From Planctomycetaceae bacterium (GTDB lineage Bacteria; Planctomycetota; Planctomycetia; Planctomycetales; Planctomycetaceae), in the NCBI GenBank assembly GCA_041398825.1, contig JAWKTX010000001.1, forward strand, positions 248,001 through 312,000: DNA of 64,000 nucleotides, read 5' to 3'. This document shows positions 29,460 to 37,641 of the stretch, in pieces. Position numbers and translations under genes: made by a program. A model generated the notes under the pieces. That model had not been told where the DNA came from. It saw nothing but the letters and a program-made list of their open reading frames with translations, and did not search any database. Numbering within the stretch: position 1 is the first letter of the stretch; each line of letters starts with the position of its first letter.

Positions 29460-30260
29460 ATGAATACCCGGACCAAAGTATCAGCTGGTTTACTCTGTTT
29501 CGCAGCAGTCTGTTTCTTAGCTTATCTGAAGTTTTTGAAGCCCACCGTGGACTCAGCTCCACCGAATGATTTCTGCGATGTTCAGCTGCTCTTGAATCAT
29601 GACGGAAGCGAATTGCCATTTCAAAGCGAACTGGGGAAGAACGCTGGTTTCTACTTCACCACGGTCTTCAACAAGAAGCCAGATTATCCAATGGAGTTGG
29701 GCGAATCGCTGGTTGAGCCATACGAAATGTGGCAGACAGTGGGACTGCTCACACCTCGTACGCGTTGGCCATCAAGACTGATTAACGGTGAAGGCATTCG
29801 ATTTACAGTGCAACACTATCCCGAGGACTTTCATAAATTCACGAACAAGAAAAAAGCTAGTTCACCCGGCAGTCCGAAACAGCGGATGGTGGTGCTTGGG
29901 GGGCAGGTCTTGAGCCGAAGAGAAGCTGGGTACATCGGGCATCCAGATCGACCAAAACATGTTCCGCAAGACACTCGGTGTGCTTTTGGATTCGTTTCAC
30001 TTCCAGCCGAAGCGGAAATTGGGGATGAATTCGTGTTGGAGGTCTTTCTTCTGCCCACTGCTCATCAAATATCGGCATGCGCTCAGTGGTCGGTCCTGAA
30101 ATACTCATGTGGCGAGGACTCGTCACCTGCAATGCAAGCTCGTGATTTTCTTCACGGCGTGTGTGTGTGCCCACGAGGCGTTTGGTGTCGATACAATTTC
30201 GGTAAGAGCGGAAACATAGGTGCCATCCACCTGTTTGACGAAAGCGGTTGCTGTCATTAG
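29460..30260 (+). CDS. Membrane-anchored hypothetical protein, possibly shortened by a REP
   Basis: 266 aa from ATG 29460. A single N-terminal anchor (SAGLLCFAAVCFLAYLKFL) is followed by an extracytoplasmic domain of about 240 residues with no recognised family. The final 13 codons (GAIHLFDESGCCH) run through a reverse copy of the GGTGCCATCCACC REP at 30218-30235, so the natural C-terminus may have been replaced on insertion. It follows the DUF1559 gene by about 55 bp on the same strand and belongs to the same cassette. Confidence 0.55.
   Translation: MNTRTKVSAGLLCFAAVCFLAYLKFLKPTVDSAPPNDFCDVQLLLNHDGSELPFQSELGKNAGFYFTTVFNKKPDYPMELGESLVEPYEMWQTVGLLTPRTRWPSRLINGEGIRFTVQHYPEDFHKFTNKKKASSPGSPKQRMVVLGGQVLSRREAGYIGHPDRPKHVPQDTRCAFGFVSLPAEAEIGDEFVLEVFLLPTAHQISACAQWSVLKYSCGEDSSPAMQARDFLHGVCVCPRGVWCRYNFGKSGNIGAIHLFDESGCCH
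30218..30235 (-). repeat. REP sequence, GGTGGATGGCAC class, reverse copy
   Basis: AGGTGCCATCCACCTGTTTG is the reverse complement of the REP core at 25763. It lies inside the last codons of the preceding gene. Confidence 0.55.
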
Positions 30261-30424
30261 AGTTCGGGCGAGATTGAATCGCGTTTAGTTGCCAAATTCA
30301 CATCGTCTGCGACTTCGGTCAGCATGCCACGAGGGGGGGCGTTGTGATTGGGTTTGAAGATGGACACGCCGAACTTAGAACCGTGCCACAATTCGAGTTG
30401 GTTCACTCATGGGTTGCCCATCAG

Positions 30425-30456
30425 GGATCAAAAGGTGGATGGCACTTATGTTGCCA
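30425..30456 (+). repeat. REP sequence, GGTGGATGGCAC class
   Basis: GGATCAAAAGGTGGATGGCA followed by CTTATGTTGCCA, matching the copy at 25763 with one extra A. It stands directly before transposase fragment B. Confidence 0.7.
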
Positions 30457-30854
30457 CCGCAGAGGTCGCAACTACGGATGCTCGGGATGTTCGCATCGAA
30501 CATGGACCCAAGGCCAGATGGCTTGCACCTGTTGCTCCTGATCCGCCGAGAAAGAAAGTTCGCGAAAAGCCGAACGCTCGCCGAGCCAGCAACAAGGGCT
30601 GTCTGTCGATGACTTTGGACGAGTACCTGGAACTGCTCGACTGGACCGGCCGTCAGTTGAAATCCGGCAAGACGGGTTCTATTCCGGCTTCTGCCCTGCC
30701 AATCCTCGAACGACTCGAAGTCAGCCCCGAAACCTGGCTCGACCTCATCAAGAACTTCCGCCAACGATTCCGTTCAGAAGCCGGTCTGCCAAAGACTCGC
30801 CAGTCATTCCGAAGCAACCGACGCCAGCCCAGAGTCACCCCCGAATCCGCGTGA
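30453..30854 (+). pseudogene. RAYT/IS200-like transposase, C-terminal fragment B
   Basis: About 134 codons closely matching fragment A (shared 'DVRIEHGPKA', 'NARRASNKGCLSMTLDEYLE', 'LPILERLEVSPETWLDL'). It lacks the YVDMNPIRAG part still present in A and all of the catalytic domain. Upstream it is joined to a REP sequence, downstream to another, so the unit reads REP-fragment-REP. It cannot be a functional transposase. Confidence 0.7.
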
Positions 30855-30898
30855 CTCAACACCCACCGACACGCATCCTCAATCACGCCAGTGGGTTC

Positions 30899-30922
30899 GG
30901 ATCAAAAGGTGGATGGCACTGA
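30899..30922 (+). repeat. REP sequence, GGTGGATGGCAC class
   Basis: GGATCAAAAGGTGGATGGCA then CTGATG. It forms the junction at which the minus-strand coupled gene stub below is cut off. Confidence 0.65.
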
Positions 30923-31027
30923 TGCCTTCGGATCGGCGTCCAGCCAGAAGATGAGCGTGCGTTTTCGGACTTCGTCCTGCAGGAGGTCGAGCAGATATGT
31001 TGAAGCGGGTGGAAATACGAGGGTCAT
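30902..31027 (-). pseudogene. N-terminal stub of a gene, PglZ-like start, cut by REP
   Basis: From ATG 31027 the minus strand encodes MTLVFPPASTYLLDLLQDEV and then RKRTLIFWLDADPKA before running into the REP and stopping, 41 codons in all. 'LIFWLDAD' after a short amphipathic helix resembles the beginning of PglZ-type alkaline-phosphatase-fold proteins (for example 'VVWYDP' in BREX PglZ). The similarity is short and this is inference. The ATG overlaps the stop of the preceding frame (ATGA), so it was translationally coupled. Confidence 0.35.
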
Positions 31028-31209
31028 GCGGGCCACTTGAAGCGGAAAAGGCACCGGAAATTGGTGAATTGTGTGTGCGAGTTGTAGCGAAGGCGGTCTT
31101 CACATGCGACGTACTCCGGTCGGCCCTGGATCTCACCCTGCGGGAGCAGGGCTGAGACGAGCGTTCGACCTCGTTCCGTCACTCGTTCAAAATACCCCCA
31201 AATAATCAT
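31024..31209 (-). pseudogene. C-terminal remnant of the gene coupled to the PglZ-like stub
   Basis: The minus frame ends GRPEYVACEDRLRYNSHTQF, TNFRCLFRFKWPA, stop, with the stop overlapping the start of the next stub. The first codon read here is not a real start; the upstream part of the gene has been replaced by the AbiE promoter region. About 60 residues remain. The family was not recognised, though position before a PglZ-like gene would suit a component of a BREX-type defence operon. Confidence 0.35.
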
Positions 31210-31235
31210 CGAAAAAAACCAAAAATAATGTAGAC

Positions 31236-31272
31236 TTTCACTGAAACGTTAACTTTCACTGCATCGTGAAAT
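31236..31272. promoter_or_regulatory. Candidate operator of the AbiE-like operon
   Basis: TTTCACTG occurs at 31236-31243 and again at 31254-31261 (direct repeats, 18 bp apart), and the second pairs with GTGAAA at 31266-31271 as TTTCAC-TGCATC-GTGAAA. It ends about 20 bp before the antitoxin start. AbiEi antitoxins are known to bind repeats in their own promoter and repress it, so this is a reasonable autoregulatory site. Confidence 0.55.
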
Positions 31273-31290
31273 ACGACTCATCAGTAAAAG

Positions 31291-32406
31291 ATGGTGGCTC
31301 TCATCGCAAATCTACACATTCTCTTGCAGGAAATCCTTGAGACGGAAGCGCAGCTCAGCGGCGTCCATACTGTACCGGCTGCGCACTCGGATGGACATTC
31401 CTTTGATTTCCTGTTGACGGCCGAAACGCCAACAGGTTCAAGATACTCTTTTGCCATTGAAGAGCGACAGTCACTGACACCAAAGGCGGCAGAATCGCTT
31501 TTTCATCGCATGGCTGAACTTGCCCCGGATCTGGTTCCCCTGGTGTTTTGTCCCGTTATCACGCCACGTGTTGCCGACCTGGCTCGGGCCTCTGGCATTT
31601 CATGGTGCGACTCTGCGGGAAACTGCCGGATCCAGCAGACGGATCCGCCACTTCTGATTGTTCGTCAGGGATTCAAGCCTGTCGCTCAGGATATCTCCAC
31701 CGGAATCGATCCATTTTCGGTGAAATCAAGTCGCATTGTCCGTGCTTTGCTTTCCTATCCTGAACGCGACTGGTCCGTACAAGAACTGGTTGATCATCCG
31801 GACGTTCAGGTCAGCCTGGGGCTTGTCTCGAAGGTTCGCAAGACTCTGACCAAAGATGCTTACATCGCCGACAACGTTCGAGGAACGCAAGTTCGCGATC
31901 CTGCCGGGCTGTTGAAGGCATGGTCAGTTGCCTATCGTGGGCCTTCATCGCGACACATGTACTTTGCCTTGGGCGAACCTGCAGAGATTGAGTTGCGGTT
32001 CCTGGAGTGGTGCCGTCAGAATAGTCTGACAGCGACGCTGTCTGGTTTCTCGGCTGCGTGGAAGATAGCTCCGATGGTCAAGACCCCGGTCGTCACGGCC
32101 TACGTGGATCCGATGCCTTCTCTGACGGGGCTCACCGATCAGCTTGCCGCTGAAACCGGAATCACTCGCGTGGAGAGCGGAGCCAATCTGATTCTTTGGG
32201 AACCGTATGACACTTCCGTGTTTGCGGACAGGCGTTTCTCCGTAGATACCCGTCTGTCGTGGACATCGCCAATCCAGACGTGGCTCGACTTGATGCAGCT
32301 CAAGGGGCGGGGACAAGATGCAGCGGACGATGTTTATCAACGGTTGATTAAACCCACTTTCGAACAGCAGTCGGACAACTCAACCAACAGGGACATCGTC
32401 GCATGA
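31291..32406 (+). CDS. AbiEi-like antitoxin of a type IV toxin-antitoxin system
   Basis: 371 aa, cytoplasmic. Residues about 40-135 form an alpha/beta region ('FAIEERQSLTPKAAESLFH', 'DSAGNCRI'); residues about 145-215 hold a winged-helix ('SSRIVRALLSYPERDWSVQE', 'VSLGLVSKVRKTLTK') and the rest an AbiEi-type C-terminal domain. Known AbiEi both represses its operon and neutralises the AbiEii nucleotidyltransferase without direct stable binding. Its stop overlaps the toxin start by 4 bp (ATGA), the classic coupled arrangement, and operator-like repeats precede it. Only a weak ribosome-binding site (AAAAG) is seen. Confidence 0.7.
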   Translation: MVALIANLHILLQEILETEAQLSGVHTVPAAHSDGHSFDFLLTAETPTGSRYSFAIEERQSLTPKAAESLFHRMAELAPDLVPLVFCPVITPRVADLARASGISWCDSAGNCRIQQTDPPLLIVRQGFKPVAQDISTGIDPFSVKSSRIVRALLSYPERDWSVQELVDHPDVQVSLGLVSKVRKTLTKDAYIADNVRGTQVRDPAGLLKAWSVAYRGPSSRHMYFALGEPAEIELRFLEWCRQNSLTATLSGFSAAWKIAPMVKTPVVTAYVDPMPSLTGLTDQLAAETGITRVESGANLILWEPYDTSVFADRRFSVDTRLSWTSPIQTWLDLMQLKGRGQDAADDVYQRLIKPTFEQQSDNSTNRDIVA

Positions 32407-33185
32407 ATGTCAGCCGCGAAGACGAGGCACGTTCCGTACTGGTTGAGACACTCAATGTGCTTGGAGCATTCCGCGAACAGTTGGTTGTGGTCGGAGGCTG
32501 GGTCCCCGACCTGCTGTATCCGGGCAAACAGCATGTCGGCTCAATCGACGTGGATCTGGCCGTGACACCTGATGCACTGGCCAACGACGCCTACTCCACC
32601 ATTCGTGCCCGAATGAGCGATGCAGGCTTTCAGCATCATTCTCCGCCGACACATTTCACTCGAGTTGCTGGTCAGCATGAGATCAAAGTGGATTTGATCA
32701 CCGGGCAGTATCAGACCGGACAGAAAGTCACAGCGATTCTGGTCAACGAACTCAAGATCAATACCCTGCGCGGCCTCGACTTGGCCTTTGAGTACTCGGA
32801 GGTCATTGAAATCACAGGCCGGATGCCGAATGGTGCAATCAACACCGTGCAGGCTCGTGTTGTTTTGCCAGAAGCATTTGTGCTGATCAAGGCATTTGCC
32901 ATGAACGATCGGCTCAAAGCCAAAGACGCCTACGACGTTTACTTCGTTGCCTCGCAGTATCCTGGTGGTCCACAACAACTGGGAACTCGAATTGCCGCCA
33001 TGCTGCCGAACGGACTGGTTGAAGAGGCGATCCAGATCCTGCGAAGCAAGTTCGCACAACTCGACTCCATCGGGCCGGTTCAGGTTGCGGAAGTGCAGGA
33101 GCAACAGGGCTTCGATGCGGCCCAATCACAGCAAGCGGCGTATCAGTATTTGCGAAAGATGCTCACGTCGATGATTCAAGCATAG
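32403..33185 (+). CDS. AbiEii-like nucleotidyltransferase toxin
   Basis: 260 aa. The polymerase-beta-type nucleotidyltransferase signature is present: GGWVPDLL at 31-38 and SIDVDLAV with Asp49 and Asp51 as likely metal ligands, then 'HEIKVDLITG' carrying the third acidic residue. AbiEii toxins transfer nucleotides (for example to tRNA acceptor ends in related MenT toxins) and arrest growth on phage infection. The gene is fused to its antitoxin by a 4-bp overlap and closed by a hairpin terminator, so the operon is bicistronic and complete. Confidence 0.72.
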   Translation: MNVSREDEARSVLVETLNVLGAFREQLVVVGGWVPDLLYPGKQHVGSIDVDLAVTPDALANDAYSTIRARMSDAGFQHHSPPTHFTRVAGQHEIKVDLITGQYQTGQKVTAILVNELKINTLRGLDLAFEYSEVIEITGRMPNGAINTVQARVVLPEAFVLIKAFAMNDRLKAKDAYDVYFVASQYPGGPQQLGTRIAAMLPNGLVEEAIQILRSKFAQLDSIGPVQVAEVQEQQGFDAAQSQQAAYQYLRKMLTSMIQA

Positions 33186-33196
33186 TTTCCACAACG

Positions 33197-33228
33197 AAAA
33201 GAAGCCCCGCATTGCGGCGCTTCTTTGC
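33197..33228 (+). terminator. Hairpin terminator of the AbiE-like operon
   Basis: AAAAGAAGC (33197-33205) pairs with GCTTCTTT (33219-33226), with an inner CCGC/GCGG extension. The run of T is short. It starts 11 bp after the toxin stop codon. Confidence 0.6.
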
Positions 33229-33497
33229 TGATGACAAACCCCACTGCCGAAGAACTCGCGAATCGCCTCCACTGTTCTTTTGATGGTCCTCACGACGATC
33301 AGGTAACCGCTGGATCCCCCAACGCGCGGAACACAATCCTCAATCGTTCTCGCCCCCCCGGGACGAGGCAGCCAGTGCTTGAAATAGCTTCGCACGTACC
33401 GACAGTCGCCGTTGAACTTCCGGGTCTCCGCGATAATTTTCGCAACTTCCGCTGGCGGAAGATTGAAGGGTGAAGCCGACGGACCACAGACGCTAAA

Positions 33498-33517
33498 AGG
33501 TGTCAGGAACCGTTGAT
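33498..33517 (-). repeat. REP sequence, GGTTCCTGACACC class
   Basis: On the minus strand AACGGTTCCTGACACCTTTT matches the core of the hairpin at 24208-24229. It sits about 45 bp downstream of the RAYT tail remnant, the usual place of a REP relative to its transposase gene. Confidence 0.6.
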
Positions 33518-33560
33518 TGACAAACGGGATGACAGGAAAATCGGGAACATTGTAACATTC

Positions 33561-33737
33561 TACTTTTTCCTGTTGCTTTGGCCGGCCTCGCGGTCGAAGC
33601 GAAGATTCAAGGCCGAGCATTGCAGCCGCTCGTGTCTGCCAGCGAGTGTCTCGAAATGCAGTGCCGCGAGGAAGGCTGTGTCGCAGGGCTCTGAGTTCGG
33701 CTTCGGCTTCAACCCACTCACTCTTTTGCACTGGTGA
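33561..33737 (-). pseudogene. RAYT transposase tail remnant, second class
   Basis: The minus frame encodes ELRALRHSLPRGTAFRDTRW, then QTRAAAMLGLESSLRPRGRP, the strongly conserved tail of REP-associated Y1 transposases (LRALR.S..RG.PFG...W...TA..LGLE.TLRPRGRP). The frame continues open on both sides, but upstream it has no HUH domain. The flanks 33229-33497 and 33738-33989 hold no recognisable gene. It represents a second RAYT type, different from fragments A and B. Confidence 0.65.
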
Positions 33738-33989
33738 ATTCACTGGACTCCAGAGTCTTTGGAATCTCGCTCGAGTTGGGTTCATGGAGCCTCTGCCATA
33801 ACCGCCCTTCGGGCTTACAATTTCGACAACTGGCTCTAACTCTGGAAGACACTGCTCATCTGAACGTGCCTCCATTCAACGGATGCACCCTATGCAAATT
33901 CGCAATTGTCCTGGAAGTCTGTCCAGTCCATTGGAAGCTGAGCCCAGACGACGGATTTTGCAAGTCAGTATGCCGACTGGCAGCAGTTG

Positions 33990-35423
33990 TCAGCGAAGTT
34001 CCGGTAGCGGCGTGCCATCATCCAGCAGGTATTGTGGGCGGCCTTGCGGATCGGGGATGGTGATGTTGCGGGCGTCGATGCCCAGGTTGGCGTAAAGTGT
34101 TGCAAAGATGTCTTTGTAGTGCACTGGGCGTGATCGCACGTCGTCGCCAAGCCGATCGGTTTCGCCGATAACCTGACCGGTGCGTATTCCGCCGCCGGCG
34201 AGCAGAGCCGGGCCGACTCGCGGCCAGTGGTGACGTCCACCGGTCTTTGGGTCGATCCGTGGTGTGCGGCCAAATTCGCCCCAGACCACGATGCTCACGT
34301 CATCCAGTATCCCGCGTTCTTCCAGGTCTGTGACGAGTGCGTGCAGTCCGAAATCAACGATTGGCATCAGATTGCGCATGCGCGGAAAGTTATCGGAATG
34401 TGTATCGAAGTCACTGATTGAAACGCTGACACAACGGGCTCCAGCTTCAATCAGTCTGCGGGCAAGGAGGAACTTGCGTATCGAATCCGGACCTTCACTT
34501 GTGGTGGACTGACGACCGGCATCAGAAGCGGGTGCTGTATAGCGGGCCAGTGTTCGTGCGTCTTCGTTCTCAAGGTCCATGGCCCGTGCCAGCTGACCTG
34601 ACATCAGGATTCCAACGGCCTGTTGCGTGAAACTATCCATAGCCTCCATAATTCCGGAAGCATCAACATCACGGCGCATTCGATCGAGGCTTGTGAGCAA
34701 TGCCGTTCGATCATCCACACGCTCCACCGAAAGGTCTGCATCCAGCGTCAGTCGAATACTGTGTTCGTCACCCAGCCGCGAAAGCTCTCCCTTCATTCCG
34801 GGTTCGAGTTCGCGATGAAACATCTTCGAGATATCCGGACGGAATGGCTGCACTGAAGGACCCAGAAAACCCGGGCGGGCACTTCGACGAACGAGCGGTC
34901 TTCCCTGCATCAAATCAATAAAAGCCGGAGCCGGATCGTCCGATCGGCCTTTCAATTTTGAGATGACACAGCCAACCGCAGGACGACCTCCAAGAGACTG
35001 CAGGTCTTTGGCCCCATACCCGCTTTGACACTGAAATGCGTCATGCGCGCCGGCAGAACCGACCAGACTTCGAATGAATGCAAATCTGTGAGCGATCGAA
35101 GCTACTCGAGGCATCAGCTCTGTCACATTCAGCCCTGGCACTGTCGTTTCAAGTGAATCAAACTCGCCCCGAATTTCGACAGGTGCATGAGGCTTGGGGT
35201 CAATGGTATCCAGATGAGGCGGACCACCGTCCAAATGAATGTTGATGATCGACTTTCGGCTCGATTTCAGGCCAGATGATGCTTCTGCCTGAAGCAGACT
35301 CGATAGAGTCCAGCCTCCGAAGCCCATCGTTCCGATTCGGAGAGCGCTTCTGCGTGTGCGAAGAATTCGGCGGGCAGACAGGTTGGTCAGGATTGAATCC
35401 TGACGGACGGCTCTGGAGGTCAT
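33990..35423 (-). CDS. DUF1501 protein
   Basis: 477 aa, typical DUF1501. The N-terminus carries paired arginines and a short hydrophobic stretch (RTRRSALRIGTMGFGGWTL), a plausible Tat signal. Family landmarks: 'INIHLDGGPPHLDTIDPKP' (about 60-78), 'GAHDAFQCQSGYGA', 'VVWGEFGRTPRID' and 'GRHHWPRVGPALLAGGGIRT'. Substrate unknown. AGGAAAC lies upstream of the ATG. As with the other DUF1501 gene here, the usual DUF1549/DUF1553 partner is absent. It follows the accessory region and is divergent from the MFS gene. Confidence 0.88.
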   Translation of the reverse strand: MTSRAVRQDSILTNLSARRILRTRRSALRIGTMGFGGWTLSSLLQAEASSGLKSSRKSIINIHLDGGPPHLDTIDPKPHAPVEIRGEFDSLETTVPGLNVTELMPRVASIAHRFAFIRSLVGSAGAHDAFQCQSGYGAKDLQSLGGRPAVGCVISKLKGRSDDPAPAFIDLMQGRPLVRRSARPGFLGPSVQPFRPDISKMFHRELEPGMKGELSRLGDEHSIRLTLDADLSVERVDDRTALLTSLDRMRRDVDASGIMEAMDSFTQQAVGILMSGQLARAMDLENEDARTLARYTAPASDAGRQSTTSEGPDSIRKFLLARRLIEAGARCVSVSISDFDTHSDNFPRMRNLMPIVDFGLHALVTDLEERGILDDVSIVVWGEFGRTPRIDPKTGGRHHWPRVGPALLAGGGIRTGQVIGETDRLGDDVRSRPVHYKDIFATLYANLGIDARNITIPDPQGRPQYLLDDGTPLPELR

Positions 35424-35945
35424 GGCTGTTTCCTGCTGCTGAGGCTCCGGATCCCACGAGTGAGTTGATGCATCGAACTGAACATTCTGGTCAGATCACA
35501 TCAGAAAGAACAACCCGAAACAGGAAATCCACGTTGTCCAAAGCATCCATACTCATTGCCGATCCTGCCCGCGATCCAGCATCCATTCAGACAGGGCCGG
35601 AATTCAAAAATCAGAGCCCATTTTCGATTTGGAAATGAATTCCTGTCGGAATGCTGTGAATCGGGCGCAGTCCCGGTGATTGCCCCGAGCGAAATCAGCC
35701 GGTGCCGCTCAGGACGAAAAGGATTGTTCGCAGAATCACGGCGGAAGTCATTGTCGCCAACTCGGGCAGATCAGTCGTCAAAGTGAATGGAAAGCGTCCA
35801 ATTTGCTGGCTAGACTTGCTGGCTGTTTCTTTCGGGGACCGAATGAATCGGGTCGCGCGATGCGGGATTTGGACCAGCGGTACCAAACTCCTCCCCTGCA
35901 TTCTCTCAAACTCAGGCGAGTCATTATTTTCGGGAGTCACTTTGA
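35424..35945. other. Divergent intergenic region
   Basis: 522 bp between the DUF1501 gene (minus) and the MFS gene (plus). Only short mutually overlapping frames occur. No RNA gene or clear operator was identified. Confidence 0.4.
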
Positions 35946-37532
35946 ATGAGCTCAGGTGAAAACGACGCAGTCGCGCCAAACGCAAAACGGCTGTTGTGGG
36001 CAGGATTTATGGCCATTCTGGCTGCAGGCGTAGGTTATGCCGTTCGAGGCGGGATTCTGACTCAGTGGGCCAATGAGTTTGGTTTCACAATGACCGAACT
36101 GGGGGCCATCACTGGCGGTGGTTTGACCGGGTTCGGCGTGGTCATCATCCTGAGTTCGTTGATTGCCGACAAAATCGGATACGGCCGATTGCTGATCATG
36201 GCGTTCATCCTGCACCTTGTCTCCGCCGGATTGACGCTCGCCGCGCCGCTGGCATTTGCATCGGGTGGGAAGTCACTGGCCTATGCGTGCCTGTTCTGGG
36301 GTATGTTCATTTTTGCAGTCGGAAATGGACTGTGTGAAGCTGTCGTCAATCCACTTGTCGCAACGCTGTTTCCGAAGAACAAAACGCACTACCTGAATAT
36401 CCTTCATGCTGGCTGGCCCGCCGGTCTTGTTGCGGGAAGTGTGGCCTCTGCACTGATGGCCGCGAAGACAAGTGAAACCGGAGAGGTCCTCAGCGCTGCT
36501 GTCGACTGGAAGATTCAGATGTCGTTGTTCCTGATTCCGACCGTGGCTTACGGTTTGATGCTGCTTGGGCAAAAGTTTCCGAAGTCTGAAGCGGCTGATG
36601 CCGGCGTCAGCACGGGCGAAATGATCAGCACGCTTTTTGCACCACTGATGCTGGTACTGCTGGTTGTTCACGCGATGGTTGGATACGTCGAACTGGGGAC
36701 AGACTCCTGGATTTCAAAAATCACGGGAGCCATTATGGCGGACCCTCAAAAAGGGCTGATGTTGTTCGCTTATACATCGATGCTGATGTTCGTGCTGCGA
36801 TTCTTTGCCGGACCTATCGTCCACCGGATTTCTCCGCTGGGGCTGTTGCTGGCCAGCGCAGTCCTTGGTGCCACGGGGCTGACACTGCTCGGCGGTGCTG
36901 AAACTGTGACGGCATGTATTATTGCGGCGACTGTCTACGCGCTCGGAAAGACCTTCCTCTGGCCAACGATGCTGGCGGTCGTTTCTGAACAGTTTCCCAA
37001 GGGGGGAGCAATCTCGATTGGAATGCTTGGCGGTGTTGGTATGTTGTCTGCCGGATTGCTTGGTGGCCCGGCCATCGGTTTCAAGCAGGACTACAACGCC
37101 TCGGCGAATCTGAAGAACGTTTCAGAGGAAACGTATGACCGCTACAAGGCCGGTGAACCAAGCAGTTTCTTCGGGTTCGAGACGGTTGGGCTCGACGGAG
37201 CCAAAGTGGGAGTGCTTGAAGATAAGGGAAAAGAGTTGAATCGCGTGGGCGAGCTGCTCAAATCTCAGAACACGTCTGATCCTCGGCATGAGGGGCTGGT
37301 GACATGGTGGAATGACGCAGAAAAGTCTGCCGAAAAAGATGGGCCTATCGTAAGTGCTGCAGGAGTTTATGGCGGAAAAGAGGCGCTGAAGCTGACGGCC
37401 TATGTTCCCGCGACGATGGCCGTCTTCTACCTGTTGTTAATCCTGTACTTCAAGTCGCGAGGTGGTTACAAGGCTGTTCATGTCAACGAGGAGGTTGAAT
37501 CTCCGGAAGCCATGGGTGTCGCTGAAGCATAG
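35946..37532 (+). CDS. Major facilitator superfamily transporter
   Basis: 528 aa, inner membrane, with about 12 hydrophobic helices. The MFS layout is clear: TM1 'LLWAGFMAILAAGVGYAVRG', the cytoplasmic loop 2-3 'IADKIGYGRLL' (equivalent to the GxxxDRxGRR motif) and 'GLCEAVVNPLVATLFP'. A soluble insertion of about 110 residues separates the last two helices ('YNASANLKNVSEETYDRYK' through 'GVYGGKEALKLTA'), unusual for MFS. It is likely a sugar or organic-solute symporter by its resemblance to fucose/nucleoside permease-like members, but substrate is inference. GGGAG lies 9 bp upstream. A strong terminator follows. Confidence 0.85.
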   Translation: MSSGENDAVAPNAKRLLWAGFMAILAAGVGYAVRGGILTQWANEFGFTMTELGAITGGGLTGFGVVIILSSLIADKIGYGRLLIMAFILHLVSAGLTLAAPLAFASGGKSLAYACLFWGMFIFAVGNGLCEAVVNPLVATLFPKNKTHYLNILHAGWPAGLVAGSVASALMAAKTSETGEVLSAAVDWKIQMSLFLIPTVAYGLMLLGQKFPKSEAADAGVSTGEMISTLFAPLMLVLLVVHAMVGYVELGTDSWISKITGAIMADPQKGLMLFAYTSMLMFVLRFFAGPIVHRISPLGLLLASAVLGATGLTLLGGAETVTACIIAATVYALGKTFLWPTMLAVVSEQFPKGGAISIGMLGGVGMLSAGLLGGPAIGFKQDYNASANLKNVSEETYDRYKAGEPSSFFGFETVGLDGAKVGVLEDKGKELNRVGELLKSQNTSDPRHEGLVTWWNDAEKSAEKDGPIVSAAGVYGGKEALKLTAYVPATMAVFYLLLILYFKSRGGYKAVHVNEEVESPEAMGVAEA

Positions 37533-37586
37533 GCTCAGCCTTTAAAGCATCCACCGGCCGTTGCCGGCGTCTGCGGACATCACGGG

Positions 37587-37620
37587 AAAGGCGTCATCGA
37601 ATGTTGACGCCTTTTTTTTC
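37587..37620 (+). terminator. Rho-independent terminator after the MFS gene
   Basis: AAAGGCGTCA and TGACGCCTTT form a perfect stem around an 8-base loop, followed by eight T. It also lies 22 bp beyond the stop of tilS on the other strand and could end both transcripts. Confidence 0.9.
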
Positions 37621-37641
37621 GCGAGGGGAATTCATGTACTG

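Larger units (their letters stand above)
30453..30926 (+). repeat. Direct repeat B (transposase tail plus REP)
   Basis: Counterpart of 25314-25790, same orientation, with start points 5139 bp apart. It includes the REP copy at 30899-30922. Confidence 0.75.

Noticed and set aside
30348..30452. Upstream part of the open frame containing transposase fragment B
   Set aside because: These codons precede and include the REP and show no transposase similarity; only the part from 30453 matches.
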